Assembly (NCBI RefSeq): GCF_900451195.1
Contig: NZ_UGHR01000004.1
Location: 1-64,000, forward strand
Direction of reading: 5' to 3'
Source: Iodobacter fluviatilis
GTDB lineage: Bacteria > Pseudomonadota > Gammaproteobacteria > Burkholderiales > Chitinibacteraceae
Length of the DNA stretch: 64,000 nucleotides
Shown: positions 22,090-33,571 of the stretch, one piece after another
Numbering within the stretch: position 1 is the stretch's first letter
How the letters are laid out: the number at the start of each line of letters is the position of its first letter
Program-made: the position numbers and the translations under genes
Notes under the pieces: generated by a model
Told to the model about the DNA's origin: nothing
The model's database searches: none
What the model saw: only the letters and a program-made list of their open reading frames with translations

Positions 22090-22953
22090 TTATGCTTCTT
22101 TTTTAAGTGTTAAAGCACGTTCATACAGGGCGTTTTTAGGTGCGCCGGTAATGGAAACGGCCAGCGCCACTGCTTGTTTGAGCGGCAATTCGGCAATTAA
22201 GGGTAATAAAACGCTGTCGTAATCGGCGCCATCGGCTTTTTCTGCACGGGGAGCTGCATTCACCACCACAACCGATTCGCCACGCTCCTGATTACTGTCG
22301 CTGGCAACCCATGCGGCCAGCTCGCCAAGTGGCAGGCGGCGGATGGTTTCAAAGGTCTTGGTAATTTCACGGCAGAGCACGGCCTCACGATCCGGGCCAA
22401 ATACACTGGCCATATCGTTTAAACAATCCACAATACGATGTGGTGCTTCATAAAACACGCTGATGAAATTTTGCTCTTTCAACTCAGTCAAGGCATCACA
22501 GCGCTGCTTGGTTTTGGGCGGTAAAAAGCCATAAAACAAAGCGTGCGGGCAATTAAAACCACTGGCGGATAATGCGGTTGTCAGTGCAGATGCGCCAGGA
22601 ACCGGGATAATCCTGCAACCCGCTGCGTGTGCTGCTGCAGCCAGTAGGGCGCCCGGATCAGAGACGGCAGGTGTTCCGGCATCGGATACTTGAGCGATTG
22701 TTTCCCCGGCCAGCATGCGGGCGACAAGCTTTTCAGCCATGCTGTGTTCGTTGTGCTCTCGCAAAGACACCATGGGTGTTGAAATATTAAAATGTTTAAG
22801 CAGCTGCCCAGTAACCCGGGTATCTTCGGCTGCAATCACATCGGCTCCTTTAAGTGCGGCAATGGCGCGGGGCGTCATGTCGTTAAGGTTACCGATTGGG
22901 GTGGCTACCACATATAATGCGGACTTAATAATAGGATTGGATTCTGTATGCAC
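22090..22953 (-). CDS. rsmI: 16S rRNA (cytidine-1402 2'-O)-methyltransferase
   Basis: 287 aa, the usual length. Tetrapyrrole-methylase fold with LYVVATPIGNLNDMTPRA at the N-terminus, AEDTRVTGQLL, SDAGTPAVSDPGA and VPGASALTTALSASGF. Methylates C1402 of 16S rRNA with SAM. The start is GTG at 22953, supported by AAGGAGAG about 8 bp upstream. It is divergent to lpoA, and the first codons of the two genes overlap by 6 bp, an order conserved in E. coli (yraL/yraM). Confidence 0.96.
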   Translation of the reverse strand: MHTESNPIIKSALYVVATPIGNLNDMTPRAIAALKGADVIAAEDTRVTGQLLKHFNISTPMVSLREHNEHSMAEKLVARMLAGETIAQVSDAGTPAVSDPGALLAAAAHAAGCRIIPVPGASALTTALSASGFNCPHALFYGFLPPKTKQRCDALTELKEQNFISVFYEAPHRIVDCLNDMASVFGPDREAVLCREITKTFETIRRLPLGELAAWVASDSNQERGESVVVVNAAPRAEKADGADYDSVLLPLIAELPLKQAVALAVSITGAPKNALYERALTLKKEA

Positions 22954-24146
22954 GCCAAGGCTCTCCTTTTTGCTTCGGAATGGCGCAGTGCGCTAGGGTC
23001 CGTACTATACGGTGCTGTACTGCTTACTGCCATAGCCGGTTGTGCTGCTGCGCCTGTTATTGCACCTGTGGCCGCTACTAAACCCGTGTTTACCATTGCC
23101 TCACAGGCTACGGCCTCAGCGGTCAGCCCGGCACAGATCTTACCCCTTGTGCCTGCTGAGGCTAAGCCGGTTCGGCGCGATGGTTTTATTGCGGTATTGC
23201 TGCCAGGTAAAAGTAAGGCGATGCGTCCTGCAGTAGAGGCGATTAAAGCCGGCGTATTGGCCGCTGAAAAAACCAATGGCAGTGCGGATGTGCCTGTCGT
23301 CAAAATTTTTGATACGGATGATGTGCCAGCTGAGGTCTTTGAGCAGTATCAGCAGCTGCAGCAGCAGGGTGCAATCGCGGTTATCGGGCCGCTTACCAAG
23401 CCTTCAATTAATTATCTGGCCGATGTGGGCGATTTTGATATCCCTGTCATTGGCTTGAATTCTTTTGACGAAAAAACATTGCGCCGTGCTCAGCTGTATA
23501 GTTTTTCTTTGTCTATAGAGCAGGAGGCCCAACAAATTGCCAGACAAATGTTTGATGATGGGCTGCGCATGCCTTTAGTTTTGCAAGGGGACAGCCCCCT
23601 TGCCGGCCGGATGGTGCAGGGCTTTGTGGACAGCTGGAAAGAGGCAAATGGCACGAAGCCTACGATCTTTACTTTAAAAGATGCACGCAGCCAAGCGCAG
23701 GCTTTAAGAGCTCAGCTGAAAGATGGCGAGCATGATTCAGTCTTTTTTGCCGCAGGCTCAAGGCAAACACGGATTTCCCGCCCATTTGTTGGTAATGAGC
23801 GGCCAGTTTATGCCACCAGCCAGATTAATCCGGGTGCTTTAAGTCGGACAGCTCGTGTGGATATGAATGGAATCCGATATTTAGAAACACCGTGGATTTT
23901 GCAGCCGAGCAACAGTGAATACGCTTTATTGAATCGGAATCGTTCAAAGTCAAATGATGTTGAGCGTTTATTTGCACTGGGGGTTGATGCATGGAAGCTG
24001 GCTGTTTTACTCAGTAAACATGCAGAAGTTGATTTTGATGGTTTGAGCGGGCACATCACCTTGGGAAGCGGCGGATTAATTGAGCGGGAGCTGACGCTTA
24101 ATACTTTTAGCAGCGCAGAAGAGAGCGCTCCGGTCGCCCCGATACC

Positions 24147-24150
<4 letters not shown>
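22948..24150 (+). CDS. lpoA: Outer-membrane lipoprotein activator of PBP1a (LpoA/LppC family)
   Basis: 400 aa. Lipoprotein signal with lipobox near residue 32 (LTAIAGC), Pro/Ala-rich linker, then a periplasmic-binding-like fold (FIAVLLPGKSKAMRPAVEAIKAGV). LpoA reaches through the murein to stimulate penicillin-binding protein 1a. It is shorter than E. coli LpoA (about 678 aa) because the N-terminal TPR-like domain is missing, as in other Neisseriales. First gene of the lpoA-yraN-diaA-dolP run; ATGA overlap with yraN. Confidence 0.88.
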
Positions 24151-25662
<1,512 letters not shown>

Positions 25663-25680
25663 AGCTTTAGGATGCTTATT

Positions 25681-25708
25681 AAAAAGCGAGCCTGTTGGCT
25701 CGCTTTTT
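25681..25708 (+). terminator. Terminator after dolP
   Basis: Perfect 12-bp stem AAAAAGCGAGCC (25681-25692) and GGCTCGCTTTTT (25697-25708) with a four-base loop. Confidence 0.92.
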
Positions 25709-25942
25709 GTTGCTCTGCATAAAAATCATGACCGATGGTCGGCAAGATGGGCAAAGTTTTGCGCGTGCAGTGCTTTTGCTTACAAGGAAAAGGCCGTGTG
25801 TGGGCCTGACCATGCTAAAATTGCGGACTGTAAAGTGTGCTTTTAGCGCATTGCCAGCCATCTTGCTTTCTTACTGTCACCATGCTGTTCAGAGAGCCAG
25901 ATTGCTTTCACGCCTTCCCAATTACTTTTGCTGGAGTACAGG

Positions 25943-27145
25943 ATGACATCCTCGATTTTTACCGCAGTAGACATGGCACCTCGTGACCCGATTCTGGGTC
26001 TTAATGAAGCCTTCAATGCCGATACACGTGCTGGTAAGGTTAATCTGGGTGTGGGTGTGTATTACGATGATAATGGCAAGATTCCATTGCTGGCTGCGGT
26101 AAAAGCGGCAGAAAAAACCCGTATGGAAGCTCAGCCGCCACGTGGCTATCAAGCCATCGAAGGCTTGGGTGCATACAATCAGGCCGTACAAAATCTGGTG
26201 TTTGGTGCAGATAGCGAGCTGGTTTCATCGGGGCGCGTAGTGACTGCTGAAGCCTTGGGCGGTACTGGCGCTTTGAAAATTGGTGCTGATTTCTTAAGAC
26301 GTCTCGATGCTAACGCCAGCGTTTATATCAGCGACCCAAGCTGGGAAAACCACCGTGCACTGTTTGAGTCGGCGGGTTTTAAGGTAGAAAACTACCCTTA
26401 CTACGATGTGGCAACGCGCGGCGTTAATTTCACTGCCATGAAAGCGGCTCTGCTTGGCCTGCCAGCAGGCTCGATCATCGTCTTGCATGCTTGTTGCCAT
26501 AATCCGACTGGCGCAGATATGAGCGATGCACAGTGGGCGGAAGTGGTTGAAGCCTGCCGTGAGCGTAATTTAGTACCGTTCCTCGATATGGCTTACCAAG
26601 GCTTTGCTGACGGTATTGATGCAGATGCAGTTGCTGTGCGTTTATTCTCTGCTTCTGGTTTGCAGTTCTTTGTTTCCAGCTCATTCTCTAAGAGCTTCTC
26701 GATGTATGGCGAGCGCGTAGGTGCTTTGTCCATCGTGACAGAAAGCCGTGAGGAAGCAGGCCGAGTATTAAGCCAGCTTAAACGCGTGATTCGTACTAAT
26801 TACTCCAACCCACCGATTCATGGTGGTGCTGTAGTAGCAGCCGTGCTATCGAGCCCGGAATTGCGTCAGCAGTGGGAAGATGAATTAGCAGGCATGCGTG
26901 ATCGTATCCGTGCCATGCGTACCAGCCTGGTTGCCAAGCTAGCTGAGCGCGGCGTAGCGCAAGACTTTAGCTTTGTCGCGGCTCAGCGCGGTATGTTCTC
27001 CTATACCGGCCTGACAGCGGCGCAAGTTGAAGTGTTGAAAGACGAATACGGTATTTACGCTGTATCGACTGGCCGTATTTGCTTGGCTGCACTCAATACT
27101 AAAAATATTGATTACGTAGCGGATGCGATTGCTAAAGTGCTGTAA
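25943..27145 (+). CDS. tyrB: Aromatic-amino-acid / aspartate aminotransferase
   Basis: 400 aa from the ATG at 25943, the standard length of class I PLP aminotransferases of the AspC/TyrB group. Blocks seen: LNEAFNADTRAGKVNLGVGVYYDD, the HACCHNPTG block, SSSFSKSFSMYGERVG with the PLP lysine, and the C-terminal SYTGL region. Whether it prefers aromatic amino acids or aspartate cannot be settled by eye. GGAG precedes the ATG by about 7 bp; the upstream TTG (25928) overlaps that RBS and is unlikely. Confidence 0.9.
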   Translation: MTSSIFTAVDMAPRDPILGLNEAFNADTRAGKVNLGVGVYYDDNGKIPLLAAVKAAEKTRMEAQPPRGYQAIEGLGAYNQAVQNLVFGADSELVSSGRVVTAEALGGTGALKIGADFLRRLDANASVYISDPSWENHRALFESAGFKVENYPYYDVATRGVNFTAMKAALLGLPAGSIIVLHACCHNPTGADMSDAQWAEVVEACRERNLVPFLDMAYQGFADGIDADAVAVRLFSASGLQFFVSSSFSKSFSMYGERVGALSIVTESREEAGRVLSQLKRVIRTNYSNPPIHGGAVVAAVLSSPELRQQWEDELAGMRDRIRAMRTSLVAKLAERGVAQDFSFVAAQRGMFSYTGLTAAQVEVLKDEYGIYAVSTGRICLAALNTKNIDYVADAIAKVL

Positions 27146-27160
27146 TTTTTAGCAAAGATC

Positions 27161-27200
27161 CAATAAAAAACCCACGAAGCGATTCGTGGGTTTTTTATTG
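27161..27200. terminator. Bidirectional terminator after tyrB
   Basis: 18-bp perfect stem (27161-27178 with 27183-27200), GC core CCCACGAA/TTCGTGGG, with A and T runs on the two sides. Serves tyrB (+) and the unknown gene at 27239-27739 (-). Confidence 0.93.
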
Positions 27201-27238
27201 GAAAAAATGTAATGGTTTGGGGTTTTTTGTAAGGTTTA

Positions 27239-27739
27239 TTATTCAGCCGCCGCACCAAGAAAAATACTTTCCACTTTCTTTTTTTCCTGGCTAAAGATGA
27301 GTCCGCCATAGATGCTGCCCGCTATAAAATGATTGGCGTCACTCTCCTCTTTATTCCAATAGGGTTTGTAGGCTTTCATCACATCCTGCATGCTGCTGCC
27401 AATCCTGATGCCACGGCGGGTACTTAAAGTGCTGGGTGCAAATACGGTAATTGATGCTATTTTTTTTGCGCCGCGTTTTTTCTCTGAAACCATATCCAGC
27501 GTAATACCACAATCGGCATAGGCCCACTCCTGATGATAGGCTCCGTCTGCATCCCACAATTTATCAGGCCCGCGTTTTTCCTTACAGCTGATTGTTTTTA
27601 TGACTTCTTTTTCAGGAAGATCAATCCGCAGATTGCCTATTTTTTCTTCCCGCAGCAGAGCAAATTCGTCTGCTGCCAAAGTCGTATGGCCAATCAATCC
27701 CAATATCATGCCAATAATGATTGTTCTGAGTGGTTTCAT
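27239..27739 (-). CDS. Secreted protein of unknown function
   Basis: 166 aa. Signal peptide about 1-22 (MKPLRTIIIGMILGLIGHTTLA then ADEF). The mature part has two cysteines (C51 and C77 or so) that could form a disulfide and a repeated 'RIGSSMQDVMKAYKP' type segment. This last segment resembles short 'I.iG.s..evk..yG' motifs of periplasmic proteins. AGAGG lies before the ATG. I do not recognise a family. Confidence 0.75.
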   Translation of the reverse strand: MKPLRTIIIGMILGLIGHTTLAADEFALLREEKIGNLRIDLPEKEVIKTISCKEKRGPDKLWDADGAYHQEWAYADCGITLDMVSEKKRGAKKIASITVFAPSTLSTRRGIRIGSSMQDVMKAYKPYWNKEESDANHFIAGSIYGGLIFSQEKKKVESIFLGAAAE

Positions 27740-27814
27740 TAAGACCTCTGTTTAGCTTGAGTGAGTATAGGGTCAGCATGGGGATTTTTTTAAACCTGCC
27801 TGATAAGTTATTCA

Positions 27815-29362
27815 CTAATCCGTAATCGCTTTGCGTGAAAAGTCTTTTGGCCTGAAACCTAAGGCAAATAACGCTGCAAAATAAGCACTCGCCCCAGAGA
27901 TGACTAAAACGCTGAGCCAGCCTGCTCTGACCAGCTTATGCATTCCTGCAAAGGCGGGCATAAAGTGCAGCAGCATAAAGAGCAGGGCGCTCATGGTGGC
28001 GACCCCCATGATGATGCGTAACATAAAGCCCTTCCATGCGGCTTGTGGGGTGTAATAGCCCCGTAAACGCAGCGTGCGGTATAGCAAGCCTGCATTCAGG
28101 CATGCCCCTAAGCTCATCCCCAGTGTTAGCCCTGCATGTTTGAAAGGCAGGGTATATAAGAAGATCAAGTTAATCGCTAGGGTGGCTAAGAGCGTGATTA
28201 TGCCGATACGCACTACGGTTTTAATATCCTGCCTTGCATAAAAAGCAGGGGCGAGAATTTTAATCAGGATCAGCCCGATTAAGCCCACGCTGTAGCCCAC
28301 CAGCGCTTGTTGGGTCATTAATGCATCGTGCATAGAAAACTTGCCACCTTGGAATAAGGTGAGCACTAAAGGCTCGGCAAGGATGGCTAAAGCCACGGTG
28401 GCAGGCAGGCAAAGCATGATGCACAGGCGCAGCCCCCAATCTAGTAAGCGGTCGTAGCTGGCTTGATCAGCGCTGGCATGGCTGCGGGCTAGGCTGGGCA
28501 GCAGAATCGTTCCTAAGGCCACGCCAAGCACGCCCGTCGGGAATTCCATCAGCCGGTCGGCATAGTAAATCCATGAAACACTGCCTGAAGCTAAAAAAGA
28601 AGCCAGATTGGAGTTAATAATCAGGCTGATCTGTGCAACTGAAACGCCAAAAATAGCCGGGCCCATTTGCTTGATGACCCGCCAGACGCCTTCGTCTTTC
28701 ATATCTAGCTTGGGCCACATCAGCATCCCCAGCTTAGCCAGGTGGGGCAGTTGGTAACAAAGCTGGGCTACGCCACCAATCAGCACGGCAATAGCCAGTG
28801 CAAAAATCGGGCGATCCATCAGCGGGGCCAGCCACAGTGCGCAGGCAATAAATGAGATATTTAACAGCGTGGGAACAAAGGCTGGGACAGAAAAACGGTT
28901 ATAGGTATTTAAAATGCTACCAACTAAAGAGGATAGTGAAATTAGCAAAATATAGGGAAACATATAGCGGAGCAGCTCAACCGCTAGATTAAATTTATCC
29001 GGATTCTTAGCAAAACCTGCCGCAGAAAAATAAATAATTGCTGGGGCGGCTAAAACGCCGAGCAGGGTAACTAAAACTAAAACTAAGGTCAGCATCCCCG
29101 CAATTTTGGCGATAAATTCTTTGGTTTCTTCTTCCCCTTTGCGTGTTTTGTATTCAGCAAGAGTTGGCACAAAGGCTTGTGAAAATGCACCTTCAGCAAA
29201 AATTCTGCGCAGCATATTTGGCAGTTTAAAAGCAGTAAAAAAGACGTCAGTGGCAGCGCCTGCGCCAAATACATGGGCGATAATGGTATCGCGAACGAAG
29301 CCTAATATGCGTGAAACCAGCGTCATAGAACTGACTGCGGCCAATGTTTTAAGGAGGTTCAT
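27815..29362 (-). CDS. murJ: Lipid II flippase MurJ
   Basis: 515 aa, 14 membrane segments of the MOP/MviN family. N-terminal signature ([41 protein letters not shown]) and R18, R24 type residues are intact. It moves lipid II to the periplasm for murein synthesis. Divergent to rpsT, a gene order common in proteobacteria. Confidence 0.96.
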   Translation of the reverse strand: MNLLKTLAAVSSMTLVSRILGFVRDTIIAHVFGAGAATDVFFTAFKLPNMLRRIFAEGAFSQAFVPTLAEYKTRKGEEETKEFIAKIAGMLTLVLVLVTLLGVLAAPAIIYFSAAGFAKNPDKFNLAVELLRYMFPYILLISLSSLVGSILNTYNRFSVPAFVPTLLNISFIACALWLAPLMDRPIFALAIAVLIGGVAQLCYQLPHLAKLGMLMWPKLDMKDEGVWRVIKQMGPAIFGVSVAQISLIINSNLASFLASGSVSWIYYADRLMEFPTGVLGVALGTILLPSLARSHASADQASYDRLLDWGLRLCIMLCLPATVALAILAEPLVLTLFQGGKFSMHDALMTQQALVGYSVGLIGLILIKILAPAFYARQDIKTVVRIGIITLLATLAINLIFLYTLPFKHAGLTLGMSLGACLNAGLLYRTLRLRGYYTPQAAWKGFMLRIIMGVATMSALLFMLLHFMPAFAGMHKLVRAGWLSVLVISGASAYFAALFALGFRPKDFSRKAITD

Positions 29363-29498
29363 ACCGGAGGGTCTGAGTAGTGAGGGCGCAATTATAAGGC
29401 CGTATCTTATTCATGTAGCAAGCAAGGTAGTGACTCTCTGAATTTATGGGAAAAATGAGGTTTTTTCGGCGCTTAAGCACAATCAAGTTGATCATTGC

Positions 29499-29527
29499 TT
29501 GCCAGAACGTAAAAGTGGCGCTATCAT
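29499..29527 (+). promoter_or_regulatory. rpsT promoter
   Basis: TTGCCA (29499-29504), 17-bp spacer, TATCAT (29522-29527), about 55 bp before the rpsT ATG. Fits sigma-70. Confidence 0.55.
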
Positions 29528-29582
29528 CGCCGGTTTCCGAATTAGCCCGCTTTTTGGGCAAGCCCGTCAGGAGTTTCAAAAC

Positions 29583-29846
29583 ATGGCTAACAGTGCCCAA
29601 GCTCGCAAGCGTGCACGTCAGGCTGAGAAAGCCCGCCAGCACAATACCAGCCAGCGTTCCGCTTTCCGCACCGCGATCAAAAAGGTGCTGAAGGCTGTGG
29701 AAGCAGGTGATAAAGCTGCGGCTCAGACTGTCTTCCAACAGTCCGTCAGTATCATTGACCGTATCGCTGACAAAGAAATCTTCCACAAGAACAAGGCTGC
29801 TCGTCATAAGAGCCGTCTGTCTGCAGCAATCAAGGCTATGGCCTGA
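29583..29846 (+). CDS. rpsT: 30S ribosomal protein S20
   Basis: 87 aa, typical of S20: [41 protein letters not shown] and a Lys/Ala-rich end. CAGGAG (29568-29573) fixes the ATG at 29583; longer reading frames upstream are not used. Binds 16S rRNA in early 30S assembly. Followed by a strong terminator. Confidence 0.97.
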   Translation: MANSAQARKRARQAEKARQHNTSQRSAFRTAIKKVLKAVEAGDKAAAQTVFQQSVSIIDRIADKEIFHKNKAARHKSRLSAAIKAMA

Positions 29847-29869
29847 TTCTACAGATGTTCGAGTGAAGA

Positions 29870-29895
29870 AAACCCCAGCTTCGGCTGGGGTTTTT
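29870..29895 (+). terminator. Terminator after rpsT
   Basis: Stem AAACCCCAGC (29870-29879), loop TTCG, GCTGGGGTTT (29884-29893), T run. Confidence 0.93.
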
Positions 29896-29915
29896 GTTTG
29901 CCTGTTATTTATGGG

Positions 29916-30269
29916 TTAGCGGCGTAAGGGGGGCATCCTCAGGCGAAATGCAGGCATAAGACGTTGGTAGTCTGGCTCTTCAAAGGTAAAAAGATGCTCT
30001 GCTGCTTCGGAATCAACAAGGCAGCTCAGGCGAACAAATCGACCTGTTTCTTTCCATACTGCAGCAGCTAAGCGCTCGCTAAGCCATTCCGGGCTTTCTG
30101 AACTTGCACACTCTGCACTTAAATTAAGTAAGCAAGTATCATTACTTAATGGGCGCTGATCTTGCCATAGCGTTACAATGCCTTCTCGCGCAAGATGAGT
30201 GAGGCAGCGCTGGGCTTCAAAGCAAGAAAGCGGTGCAATGCTTAACTGAAGCTGCAAATTGATAGACAT
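29916..30269 (-). CDS. Hypothetical protein
   Basis: 117 aa, soluble, no signal peptide, rich in Leu, Glu and Arg, with Cys at about 16, 22, 46, 54 and 83. AAGGAGCGAG lies 5-8 bp before the ATG, a good RBS. It ends with a basic PPLRR tail. No family recognised. Alone between convergent rpsT and the divergent response regulator gene. Confidence 0.65.
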   Translation of the reverse strand: MSINLQLQLSIAPLSCFEAQRCLTHLAREGIVTLWQDQRPLSNDTCLLNLSAECASSESPEWLSERLAAAVWKETGRFVRLSCLVDSEAAEHLFTFEEPDYQRLMPAFRLRMPPLRR

Positions 30270-30526
30270 AAAGCTCGCTCCTTATATGGGCTGGCCGCTT
30301 GTGGGATAAATGCAATGCTTGCGGGGGGACGGAGGATTCGCTTAATTTTATGCGCTTTAGAGGTAGCTTACCGCTGGCAAACGAAAAAACGACAGCAGGT
30401 AACAGCAGGGTTTCCTTTTGGGGACCAATTTAAAACCGATGGATGATTGAATATTATCGGATTTATCGCTGCTTACTTGACCGTATATCGGCAGAGCTGA
30501 CGCGTTTATGCTAAATTTTATCAACG

Positions 30527-31687
30527 ATGCAAGACGAGCATGATTTGATGTCGCAAGTGGATTCAGAACAACTTCATTTACCCCGCATTCTTGTTGTGGA
30601 TGATTCCCGCATTGTGCGGGCGACAATCAAGAAGCATCTTGCCACCAGCTATGACGTGGTCGAAGCGGCCAATGGCGAAGAGGGCTGGCAGCAACTGCTG
30701 GCCGATGAAACAATTCAGCTGCTTATTTCCGATTTAAGTATGCCGGAGCTTGATGGGCTGGGCCTTTTGGCCCGCGCGCGGAGTGCCGGGGATGGCCGTC
30801 TGTATTTGTTGCCGGTGATTATTATTTCTGGTGAAGAAGACGACGCAATTAAGCAAAAATGCGTTGAATGTGGTGCGACAGATTTTATTTCTAAATCAAC
30901 GGACAGAACTGAACTGCTGGCGCGTGTCGCTGCGAATATTCACCTTGCTGCCATGCAGCATGAGCTGGCCATCGTCCGCACAGAACAGGCTCAGGTTGTA
31001 TCCAGAGATCACAACACAGGGGTGGCCAGCTCGCACTTGCTGATGCTGCAAATGGAGCAATCCATGGCTTACGCCATGCGCCATAATTCTGAAGTGACTC
31101 TTTTACTTTTAGAGATCGACCATTATCAGCCGTTAAAGCAAAAGCTAGGCGATAGGCTGGCAGACCAGATGCTCAGCTTGCTGGCAAAGCTGTTGGCGGC
31201 AAAATTGCGCCGTGAGGACACGCTGGCTCATGTGGAAGGACCTCAGTTTGCGATTGTGGCGCCCGGTACTTCATTAAGCGAAGTTCGCGTCATGGCCGAG
31301 CGTTTAAGGCAGTGCGTATCTGCTGCGCGGATTAATTTTCGTGATGAGCGTTTAGAGGTCAGTGCCAGCGTTGCGGTTGCAAACTCTTGGCATGATGATA
31401 CGCATCTGGCTCCGGCATTATTCAGTAAGGCGATTACACGCCTTTATGGCTCTTCAGGCGAGGGGCGGATTTTAATGCCGGACGAGAACGTCAATCGTCT
31501 GCCTTTATTGCCGCTATCTGATGCGCTGCTGATGCTGCATAAAGGCCATAAGGAAGAAGTACGTCCGCATCTTCCTGCTTTATTAGCAGGGCTTGCGCCA
31601 CTGATTCATTTGGCGAATGAAGAATACGGGCTGGATTGGTCGCTGGATTTTCTACAGCAGCCTGAAGCGGTCAGTGATCAGGCATAA
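30527..31687 (+). CDS. Response regulator with degenerate GGDEF domain
   Basis: 386 aa. Receiver domain about 14-135: DD near 25, phospho-acceptor Asp in LLISDLSMPELDGLG, ISGEED and Lys in FISKST. Then a GGDEF-like domain (about 165-325). The catalytic motif reads EGPQF (237-241) and has lost the metal-binding acidic residues, so it should not make c-di-GMP. RRED (228-231) sits five residues upstream, the I-site position. A C-terminal extension of about 60 residues (330-386) is of unknown fold. An alternative ATG is at 30548. It converges with the EAL-CBS-GGDEF gene 13 bp away. No histidine kinase is adjacent. Confidence 0.85.
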   Translation: MQDEHDLMSQVDSEQLHLPRILVVDDSRIVRATIKKHLATSYDVVEAANGEEGWQQLLADETIQLLISDLSMPELDGLGLLARARSAGDGRLYLLPVIIISGEEDDAIKQKCVECGATDFISKSTDRTELLARVAANIHLAAMQHELAIVRTEQAQVVSRDHNTGVASSHLLMLQMEQSMAYAMRHNSEVTLLLLEIDHYQPLKQKLGDRLADQMLSLLAKLLAAKLRREDTLAHVEGPQFAIVAPGTSLSEVRVMAERLRQCVSAARINFRDERLEVSASVAVANSWHDDTHLAPALFSKAITRLYGSSGEGRILMPDENVNRLPLLPLSDALLMLHKGHKEEVRPHLPALLAGLAPLIHLANEEYGLDWSLDFLQQPEAVSDQA

Positions 31688-31700
31688 AGCCGGGTTCAAG

Positions 31701-33491
31701 TTATGCCAGTTGTGCTTCCTGATGGGCCAACCGGCGTTGCTCAACAAATAAGCTGTTCCCCATTTTACTTTTTGCCAGATGCTTGGCATGGGTCGCGGCT
31801 GCAGCAACTTCATGGTGCGTTAAATAGACGCCGGTATGCGCTTCAATCACCCCGATTGATAAGCTACTCAGTGGAAAATGCTGCAGCTCACCGCGGCGGT
31901 CTGTGCTGCTATAGCCATTTTGCAGCTGATGCTCGGGTTTAAATAAACTTTGCACCTTAAGCTCAAATTCTTTGAGTAAATTCTGGCAGCGCTGCTTCCA
32001 GTCTTCTGAACGAAACAGAATCATAAAATCATCCCCGCCAATATGCCCGACAAAATCCATTTGGGGATCGGCCACGCTGAGGAGTAGCTCTCCCAGCATG
32101 CGTATCATTCTGTCTCCGCAAGCATAGCCATACACATCGTTATAGGGTTTAAAGTGGTCAAGATCGATGTAGGCGGCTGTGAAATTGCGTTGTTCTGTCA
32201 GTAATATTTCTATTTGTTCTTCGATAGGTACATTGCCGGGTAATAAGGTAAGCGGGTTTGCATGGCGTGCGGCCCGAATTTGTAATTCGGTAATGGCGCG
32301 CATCAAATCATGGCCTGTCCCCATCCCTAAATAATGCCCCTGTCCGGTAATGATAAAGCCATCGGCAAGGTGCCTGTGATCCGCTGCGGTGACGAGCTGG
32401 GATAATTCTTGCAGGCTGGTTGAGTGCTCCACAATCAGAGGCGTGCAATCCATTAATGCTTTGCAGGGTTTATTGCCATACAGCTCGTTGGCAAAAGGCC
32501 GGCCAAAAAATTCAATGACTTCATGACGGCGTAAGAGGCCAACGGGCCGGCCTTCATCAATCACAGGCAGGGCATGAACCAAGGGGTATTTACTGAAGAT
32601 GCGGCAAATTTCAGTGCCACTTTGTTTTGGAATCACGGTGGGCACTTCAACAAGCAGCTGCCCGGCGCTCTGTTCTTTGAGCCCGCTTGGGCGATGGTCT
32701 TTTTCCTGCAGATTAAGATTGAGCTGTCTGGGCGGGTGGGCATTAGGACGTGCAATAAAATAACCCTGTACATAGCCAATACCAATTTTTTGCACGACGT
32801 GTAAATCGGCCTGGCTTTCTATGCCTTCAGCAATGACGCGGGTGCCGGTATTGAGTGCGATATGCTGAATGGATCGTACAAACTGCCTTTTTTGCGCATC
32901 GTCTGCCAAGCCTTGGATAAAGTATTTATCAATTTTGACAAACTCAGGTTTGAGCTCTGACCATAGTCTGAGTGAAGAAAACCCTTCTCCCAGATCATCG
33001 AGCGCAATTTTAAAACCCATGTTGCGGTAATGCAGCAGCGCTTCTTTAAGCAGATTGTAATCGTGGGTGGGCTGGGTTTCGGTGAGCTCAATGACAACAC
33101 GTTGTGGTGTAAGGCCTGCATCTGTTAATAAGGCCAGCGTTGCGCCTGGCTTAAAGTCCTGCTCGGCAAGACAAGATGGAATCACATTCAGAAACAGCCG
33201 CCCGGATAATTCTTCTTTTACAAATGCCTTAATGACGGCTTTGCGGCAGGCAAAATCCAGTGCATGCAAACAGCCCAGCTCTTCGGCAACGCGGAAAAGA
33301 TTGATAGGAGAATGAAGAAAGCTGGCTGAAGGGCCACGGATAAGCCCTTCATAGCCAAAAATTTCGCCGTCCCGGGTTGATGCAATAGGTTGAAAAAGAG
33401 CCGTTAACTGGTTTTGGCTAATAATATTTTCAAGTTCGTGCTTGAGCGACTCAAGGCAGGGTGATTCATTCATATAAAGCCAAATATGCAA
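31701..33491 (-). CDS. EAL-CBS-GGDEF protein, probable c-di-GMP phosphodiesterase
   Basis: 596 aa. EAL domain about 20-260: first motif reads YEGLIRG instead of EAL, followed by NVIP, ELTE, DDLGEGFSS, KIDKYF, AEGIE and QGY. Two CBS repeats about 285-410, which may sense a nucleotide. GGDEF domain about 430-585 with GGDDF and no RxxD I-site. This architecture is common for phosphodiesterases whose GGDEF part binds GTP. EAL to EGL is a conservative change. The start may be the second Met (33473). Convergent to the response regulator gene. Confidence 0.9.
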   Translation of the reverse strand: MHIWLYMNESPCLESLKHELENIISQNQLTALFQPIASTRDGEIFGYEGLIRGPSASFLHSPINLFRVAEELGCLHALDFACRKAVIKAFVKEELSGRLFLNVIPSCLAEQDFKPGATLALLTDAGLTPQRVVIELTETQPTHDYNLLKEALLHYRNMGFKIALDDLGEGFSSLRLWSELKPEFVKIDKYFIQGLADDAQKRQFVRSIQHIALNTGTRVIAEGIESQADLHVVQKIGIGYVQGYFIARPNAHPPRQLNLNLQEKDHRPSGLKEQSAGQLLVEVPTVIPKQSGTEICRIFSKYPLVHALPVIDEGRPVGLLRRHEVIEFFGRPFANELYGNKPCKALMDCTPLIVEHSTSLQELSQLVTAADHRHLADGFIITGQGHYLGMGTGHDLMRAITELQIRAARHANPLTLLPGNVPIEEQIEILLTEQRNFTAAYIDLDHFKPYNDVYGYACGDRMIRMLGELLLSVADPQMDFVGHIGGDDFMILFRSEDWKQRCQNLLKEFELKVQSLFKPEHQLQNGYSSTDRRGELQHFPLSSLSIGVIEAHTGVYLTHHEVAAAATHAKHLAKSKMGNSLFVEQRRLAHQEAQLA

Positions 33492-33571
33492 CGTGAATTG
33501 TAAGAATAACAGTGGTGAGTTACGTTCGCGTTACAGATGACTCCAGCCAGTCATCCGGTAATTTAGATGAA

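Noticed and set aside
30360..30450. Sequence resembling a c-di-GMP (GEMM) riboswitch before the response regulator gene
   Set aside because: Has GGCAAAC and ACCGATGG-like words but lacks the GGGACGCAAAGCC segment and the tetraloop-receptor layout.
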